In this document: one piece after another, positions 40,481 to 44,407 of the stretch
Layout: the number at the start of each line of letters is the position of its first letter
Position numbering within the stretch: the first letter of the stretch is position 1
Assembly (NCBI GenBank): GCA_045536025.1
Contig: JAZSMT010000023.1
Coordinates: forward strand, 1-44,407
DNA: 44,407 nucleotides
From: HGM11412 sp045536025
Lineage (GTDB): Bacteria > Bacillota > Clostridia > Christensenellales > Borkfalkiaceae
Direction of reading: 5' to 3'
Notes under the pieces: model-generated
The model's database searches: none
What the model saw: only the letters and a program-made list of their open reading frames with translations
What the model was told of the DNA's origin: nothing
Program-made: the position numbers and the translations under genes

Positions 40481-42019
40481 CTATTTTATATTAAGGCGTT
40501 TAGATTTTCTTTTATAAACTATTTTTTCAAATCCACCGTTATTAGCGATTTTTATAAACTTAGGTCTATTTTTATAAACGATTTTATCAAAACGGTCTTT
40601 CTTCACGAGTGGTAAGCGCTGTTCCATAAAGGCAAACGCCGAAGAATATAGTAGCATAGGGCCTAATTGGAAGAAATAGCAGTCAAGCAAACTCATCAAT
40701 AAAAGTGAAATTATACAAAGTGCAATAAACCCGTTTTCGAGATTGCGCTTTTTAATAATAAGCTTTATCGTTTGAATTCTGTGAACGGTATACGCAATAA
40801 AGCAAAGTAAACCGCCCGTTGCCATAACTTGAAGGGGAGTATTGTGCCACATCCTCGGGAAGAAGGAATTCCAACCCACCTCGTCAGGAGATAAACCGCT
40901 GTTAATGCCGTAAAAACCACCGCCGAATAAGGGGAAGGAATAAAAGGTTTCAATCGCGTGCTCGTAAATTTCTAGTCTGTTATTTGACTCGAACCCATTT
41001 ATAAAAGAGAACCCGAGAGTGTTAAATATATAGTTGTTAAACAGATAAAATCCTACTATTAATAAAAGTATAGAAAGTACGGTAATAAGCTTAGTGGCAA
41101 AATTTTCCGATTTAAAAAGAACGATAATTTCACAAACCACGTACATTATCCCGCCCATTAAGATAGAGTTTCTCGATAACGACATAACGTTCGTAAAGAA
41201 TAAAAAGATGATAATCAAGTTAGAGATAATAACGTTTTTATCTTTGCAAATATAATAAAATGCAAGTGGCATTGCAAGCGTTACCATTGCGCCCAAATTA
41301 GTGCTTACGCCCCAACCGCTGAAAATTAAAGATTTATTTGGCTTGCCGTTTTTAATTACGCCGTTAGCGTAATAAGCGTATAAAATTTCTAAGCCGACTA
41401 TTATTCCGAAAGCGAGTACGCAAAACGCCAAATAGTCTTTAACGACCTTGTTCCACTTAACGCCAAAGCATAAAATAAAGTAGGGAACTACCATTGCTGC
41501 AAACTGAACGCCTGCAAATATAAGGTTTTTAATTTCAAAGCCGTCAAGCATAGCGCTACCCAAGCCGGATAAGGCGTAAGATATTCCTAAAAATACCATA
41601 CCGCCGAGCAGTTTATACTTAGTTTTAAACATATTTTTAAAACCTATTTCTCTATCGAAGATAAGTCTAATAAGTAGGAAAAAAGCAACCGCGCCACCCA
41701 TTATAATAAGGGTTAAACCGCCGTTATTAAGTAGAAAAATAGAATTTTCCGATTTACTTGGGTTATTTTTAATGCTTGGAACGATATAGCAAAATATCAT
41801 CATCGGGATATAAGGAAGATAATCACTGCCAAAAATGCTTATATAAATTGCCAAGCAAGCGATGGTAAAATAATAATAAAAATCAAGCCCTAAAACGTTA
41901 GAAACGACCGAAAAAACCGCAAGACAAAAAACAAACCATTTAGAGTGGATAAACGCGTTTATCCAACTAAAAAATGGCAAGTTAGGAAGAATATATCTTT
42001 TTTGTGCGGTTTCTTTCAT
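40481..42019 (-). CDS. O-antigen ligase/polymerase-like polytopic membrane protein
   Basis: 512 residues with about 11 transmembrane helices. The large outer loop carries FPLFGGGFYGINSG and MWHNTPLQVMATGGLLCF, the RG/H-type signature region of the Wzy_C/O-antigen-ligase superfamily. The C-terminal tail is basic, with repeated YK..PKFIK- and KIVYK-type segments. Likely transfers or polymerises surface glycans on the outer face of the membrane. No other glycan gene is adjacent, so the product is unknown. Confidence 0.82.
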   Translation of the reverse strand: MKETAQKRYILPNLPFFSWINAFIHSKWFVFCLAVFSVVSNVLGLDFYYYFTIACLAIYISIFGSDYLPYIPMMIFCYIVPSIKNNPSKSENSIFLLNNGGLTLIIMGGAVAFFLLIRLIFDREIGFKNMFKTKYKLLGGMVFLGISYALSGLGSAMLDGFEIKNLIFAGVQFAAMVVPYFILCFGVKWNKVVKDYLAFCVLAFGIIVGLEILYAYYANGVIKNGKPNKSLIFSGWGVSTNLGAMVTLAMPLAFYYICKDKNVIISNLIIIFLFFTNVMSLSRNSILMGGIMYVVCEIIVLFKSENFATKLITVLSILLLIVGFYLFNNYIFNTLGFSFINGFESNNRLEIYEHAIETFYSFPLFGGGFYGINSGLSPDEVGWNSFFPRMWHNTPLQVMATGGLLCFIAYTVHRIQTIKLIIKKRNLENGFIALCIISLLLMSLLDCYFFQLGPMLLYSSAFAFMEQRLPLVKKDRFDKIVYKNRPKFIKIANNGGFEKIVYKRKSKRLNIK

Positions 42020-42138
42020 TAAAACTCCATTGGCATAAGTAAAAATATATACATATAGTATGCCATATAATTTAAATTTTGTAAAGCGCTTTAGTTAAAG
42101 CACCATAAACATTATTGACACGATCAAAAAAACTAATA

Positions 42139-42312
42139 CTAAAATTTCTTTTTAGTGTAGTTAAATTGAACGGATATATCTTCAACCTGTAAAGGGAGAA
42201 AATAGTTTTTATCAAGGAAGTCTTTAAGATTTTTTAAAACGCTATTGCTATCCATACTTATAATTTCGCCGATTGTCGATAATAAAATTTCGATATACTC
42301 TTTTTGGTCGTG
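42139..42312 (-). pseudogene. 3' remnant of an unidentified gene
   Basis: Minus-strand open frame of 57 codons with no upstream start: EYIEILLSTIGEIISMDSNS, VLKNLKDFLDKNYFLPLQ, EDISVQFNYTKKKF. The amino-acid composition is protein-like, but a stop precedes it and no SD is visible. Family not recognised. The rest of 42020-42602 shows only hairpins. Confidence 0.35.
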
Positions 42313-42456
42313 TTAATAATAAGTTGGAATATGCGGTTTTACGATATGCGCGCCCCAGCGTTTCTCTTGGGAAAGAAAAAATATTTGTAATTTTTCATAA
42401 CTTTAATATACGACACACGTTAAAAAATACAAATAAAAAACGCAAGCAAACTAAAA

Positions 42457-42490
42457 CGCACCCCAAAAGTTAGACGCTTTTAGGGTGTAT
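42457..42490. other. Hairpin resembling an IS3-family end
   Basis: GCACCCCAAAAGTTAGAC followed by GCTTTTAGGGTGTAT: an 11-bp stem with one mismatch. The left part is close to the inverted-repeat ends of IS3/IS150 elements as I remember them. No transposase is present, so at most this is a relic; it may be only a hairpin. Confidence 0.3.
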
Positions 42491-42570
42491 TTCAAACAGT
42501 CGTGCTTTTTTATGTATAAAACAAATTCTATTTAAACCCATTTTATACAAAGGGGCTTTTTTATATAATT

Positions 42571-42597
42571 AAAGCGGTTACGCTTGGGTAACCGCTT
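42571..42597 (-). terminator. Terminator after the short-chain dehydrogenase gene
   Basis: AAGCGGTTAC/GTAACCGCTT, 10-bp stem with a 6-nt loop; on the minus strand followed by a T-rich stretch, 6 nt past the gene's stop. Confidence 0.75.
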
Positions 42598-42602
42598 GAG
42601 TA

Positions 42603-43367
42603 TTATAAAGTTGCGCCAAAGTCTGAAACTATTACTTGGCCGGTAATTGCTCTCGATTCGTCGCTTGCAAGGAATAATAATATATTTGCAACGTCTATCG
42701 GCATACACGGCTGAACGGTAAGGTTCATATGTTTGCGCATTTGCCCCATCATGTTCATATCAAGGGATTTAGGGTCGGTGGTCATAGTCATCGGCGTTAC
42801 GATAGTGCTGGGGTTTACTGAGTTACAGCGGATACCAGTGCCCGTAAAGCGCACGGCGGTGTGCTTGGTAAGACCTATAACGGCAGCTTTACTAGTTACG
42901 TAAGACGCGCCACCCGTACCAAAAGCACCGGCAACTGAGTCAAGGTTGATAATCGAGCCGGAGTTTTGCTTAATCATTTCTTTAACGACTGCTCTCGTGC
43001 AGTATAAACAACCTTTAGTGTTGATGCCAAGAACGTATTCTAAATCCTCGTCCGCGCAACAATCAATAGGCTTAAGCCCTGCTTCTAAAACGCCTGCGTT
43101 GTTAACTAAAACGTCAACTTTTCCGTATGCTTTTACGGCTTCAGCTACCATTGCTTCAACGTCTTCTACCTTTGAAACGTCGCAACGAACGGGTAGAACT
43201 TCACCGCCTGCCAAGCGGATTTTTTCAGCAACCTCTTCAAGCTGAGGAACTCTACGCGCGGTAATAACTACCTTTGCGCCTTCCTTTGCGAAAAGCTCGG
43301 CAGTAGTAGCACCAACGCCCGAATTACCGCCCGTAATTATAGCAACTTTTCCATCTAAACGACCCAT
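42603..43367 (-). CDS. Short-chain dehydrogenase/reductase (classical SDR)
   Basis: 254 residues. Cofactor loop TGGNSGVG, NNAGV, catalytic Ser in NLDSVAGA, and Tyr/Lys in YVTSK (YxxxK); the end GQVIVSDFGA is the usual SDR tail. An Arg after the second strand (TARR) favours NADP(H). Likely reduces a ketone or oxidises an alcohol; the substrate is unknown. Single gene with an AAGGAGA SD. Confidence 0.93.
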   Translation of the reverse strand: MGRLDGKVAIITGGNSGVGATTAELFAKEGAKVVITARRVPQLEEVAEKIRLAGGEVLPVRCDVSKVEDVEAMVAEAVKAYGKVDVLVNNAGVLEAGLKPIDCCADEDLEYVLGINTKGCLYCTRAVVKEMIKQNSGSIINLDSVAGAFGTGGASYVTSKAAVIGLTKHTAVRFTGTGIRCNSVNPSTIVTPMTMTTDPKSLDMNMMGQMRKHMNLTVQPCMPIDVANILLFLASDESRAITGQVIVSDFGATL

Positions 43368-43918
43368 ATCAACTCTCCTTATGGTTTATTTTACTATATT
43401 ATATCGCTGTTTTTACTCGCGGTCAATAGCAAAACAAAATGATTTTATTTATTATTTGCTAATTTGTTGATATTTTTTCTATTGTGTGCTAAAATTATTA
43501 AAGTCAAGCGCGAGTTGCATATTTAACGGCTTATCGTGTTTGATTTTACTTTTGATTCCTTAGTTAAATGGATATTTGGGCTAGTGCCCAACGCGTTCGC
43601 CTACAAAGTAGGCTTGGCTAAACAGACACTGTTATGCCCATTATAAGCTGTTAATAAGCATTAACTTGTAGCAGTTTATATTCTTTAACTTAATATATGC
43701 TCCCTTAGTTAAATAGATATAACAGCCTCCTCCTAAGGGTGTGCTATTCCTAATGTGAACCCATCAAAATGGGGCAAAACTATGCAAAAACTGCTCAAAA
43801 CCGTGCATTTTGGCGATACGGCAGACGGCTAAAATAAAATTTGGTGACCTATTTGGTGACCACGGCGAAAAAAGTTCGCCAAAGTGGGTATTGCTATATC
43901 CTGTAAAATTGAATACTT
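43368..43918. other. Gene-free region with tRNA-like fragments and direct repeats
   Basis: No supported gene in 550 nt. Two fragments resemble the 5' half of the downstream tRNA-Arg: TTAGTTAAATGGATAT near 43,560 and a longer one at about 43,699-43,745 (CTCCCTTAGTTAAATAGATA followed by TAACAGCCTCCTCCTAAGG), which keeps a D-arm and a CCT anticodon loop but not a proper anticodon stem or T arm. ATTTGGTGACCT then ATTTGGTGACC (43,840-43,862) is a tandem repeat. This looks like debris of insertions at a tRNA gene. Confidence 0.5.
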
Positions 43919-43993
43919 GTTCTCATAGTTAAACGGATATAACGGAGCCCTCCTAAGGCTCAATTCGGGGTTCGATTCCCTGTGGGAACACCA
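43919..43993 (+). tRNA. tRNA-Arg (anticodon CCT)
   Basis: Full cloverleaf by eye: acceptor GTTCTCA/TGGGAAC, D arm GTTA/TAAC, anticodon stem GAGCC/GGCTC around loop CTCCTAA (anticodon CCT, reads AGG), T arm CGGGG-TTCGATT-CCCTG, discriminator A and encoded CCA. Confidence 0.93.
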
Positions 43994-44022
43994 AAAAACG
44001 ACCGATTTCTCGGTCGTTTTTG
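43994..44022. terminator. Terminator after tRNA-Arg, shared with the convergent small gene
   Basis: AAAAACGACCGA/TCGGTCGTTTTT, 12-bp stem with a 4-nt loop and a T run. A near copy lies at 44,290. Confidence 0.9.
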
Positions 44023-44038
44023 TATTGTAGCGCGTTAT

Positions 44039-44206
44039 TTATTCTTCCTTAAATTCGGTCAACATTCGCAGGTGTGCTTGGTTGTAGTACTTGCGGAATG
44101 TCGCCCACGGCAGGCTTGTATCCTGCGAGAAGGCGATAATCACGCCTATCAGTTCGCCTTTGTCTTTCGCTTCAGTAATTGCCTTTTCATAATCGATTTT
44201 ATTCAT
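44039..44206 (-). CDS. Small protein of unknown function (55 residues)
   Basis: The start ATG at 44206 has an AAGGAG SD; the longer frame to 44254 does not. The sequence starts MNKIDYEKAITEAKDKGELI and includes SLPWATFRKYYNQAH. Charged, no membrane segment, no recognised domain. Flanked by two nearly identical hairpin terminators, so it is a single-gene unit, perhaps of mobile-element origin given the tRNA next door. Confidence 0.6.
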   Translation of the reverse strand: MNKIDYEKAITEAKDKGELIGVIIAFSQDTSLPWATFRKYYNQAHLRMLTEFKEE

Positions 44207-44289
44207 ACTGTTTGCTCCTTGTTTTTGGTAAACAAACAATACCGTAAACGGCAATTAAAGTCCAGCATAATGCGCTGAAAAGCCAAAGA

Positions 44290-44316
44290 AAAACGACCGA
44301 TTTCTCGGCCGTTTTA
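44290..44316. terminator. Terminator hairpin
   Basis: AAAACGACCGA/TCGGCCGTTTT (one G-T type mismatch), 4-nt loop. Nearly identical to the hairpin at 43994. It ends the minus-strand gene that enters from the right edge. Confidence 0.7.
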
Positions 44317-44323
44317 AAGTTTA

Positions 44324-44407
44324 TTAAATACTTTTAATAACTTCCTCAATCTTTCTGCTTGAATGTTTTGATATAATAGTGTAGTTAATTTCTGTTACAT
44401 CGCAATT
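44324..44407 (-). CDS. C-terminus of a gene running off the window
   Basis: Minus-strand frame open from the window edge for 27 codons, ending ...INYTIISKHSSRKIEEVIKSI before the stop at 44324, followed by a terminator. Too short to identify. Confidence 0.5.
   Translation of the reverse strand, partial: NCDVTEINYTIISKHSSRKIEEVIKSI

Noticed and set aside
42457..42490. Insertion sequence at the IS3-like end
   Set aside because: Only one possible end and no transposase nearby; kept only as a low-confidence relic.

Overview
The window looks like chromosome of an anaerobic, probably gut-dwelling Clostridia-class Firmicute. The signs are an AT-rich genome, strong SD sites and TTGACA/TATAAT promoters, T-box leaders, a SpoIIQ-like sporulation peptidase, acetate kinase, ferredoxin-dependent 2-oxoacid oxidoreductase, and sugar-acid and rhamnose genes. 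A Christensenellales-like lineage is my guess; nothing here fixes it.

Layout. 1-5 kb: the 3' part of an aspartate carbamoyltransferase that carries a PyrI-type zinc domain, an HU protein, a degenerate AraM-like protein coupled to a NagD/AraL-like HAD phosphatase, a small secreted protein and a SpoIIQ-like M23 protein. 4.6-9.7 kb: an M1 peptidase lipoprotein, a leucine-rich-repeat lipoprotein and a large membrane protein ending in a ribosomal L15-like domain. 9.7-17 kb: a small-multidrug-export-type protein, TtcA-like, rhamnulokinase, a DUF1846 protein, Mrp ATPase, YqeY, and a second protein sharing a cytoplasmic domain with the membrane protein. 17-23 kb: a glycosidase-like protein, acetate kinase, glucuronate isomerase and a scar region (uxaA tail, mobile-element gene tail, lipoprotein frameshifted at a C12 tract).

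23.8-40.4 kb is the most interesting part. Three T-box leaders, each behind a consensus promoter, precede three acyl-CoA-synthetase transcription units. By alignment of the specifier region I read their specifiers as ATC (Ile), GTA (Val) and CTC (Leu). The first two drive tandemly duplicated HTH-cupin-acyl-CoA synthetase fusions. The third drives a LeuA-like protein that has lost its catalytic residues but keeps the leucine-binding domain, a TIM-barrel/acyl-CoA ligase fusion, and an amidohydrolase. Between them lie a four-subunit branched-chain 2-oxoacid:ferredoxin oxidoreductase and a branched-chain aminotransferase. The parsimonious reading is a starvation-induced route that makes Ile, Val and Leu from branched short-chain fatty acids: acid to acyl-CoA, reductive carboxylation to the 2-oxoacid, then transamination.

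40.5-44.4 kb: an O-antigen-ligase-like membrane protein, gene remnants, a short-chain dehydrogenase, degenerate tRNA-like fragments beside an intact tRNA-Arg(CCT), and a small unknown gene. Two families of structured non-coding repeats sit in the intergenic spaces: a ~330-nt family with covarying stems (two copies) and a ~120-230-nt family (six copies). No CRISPR array, complete insertion sequence or rRNA gene was seen.
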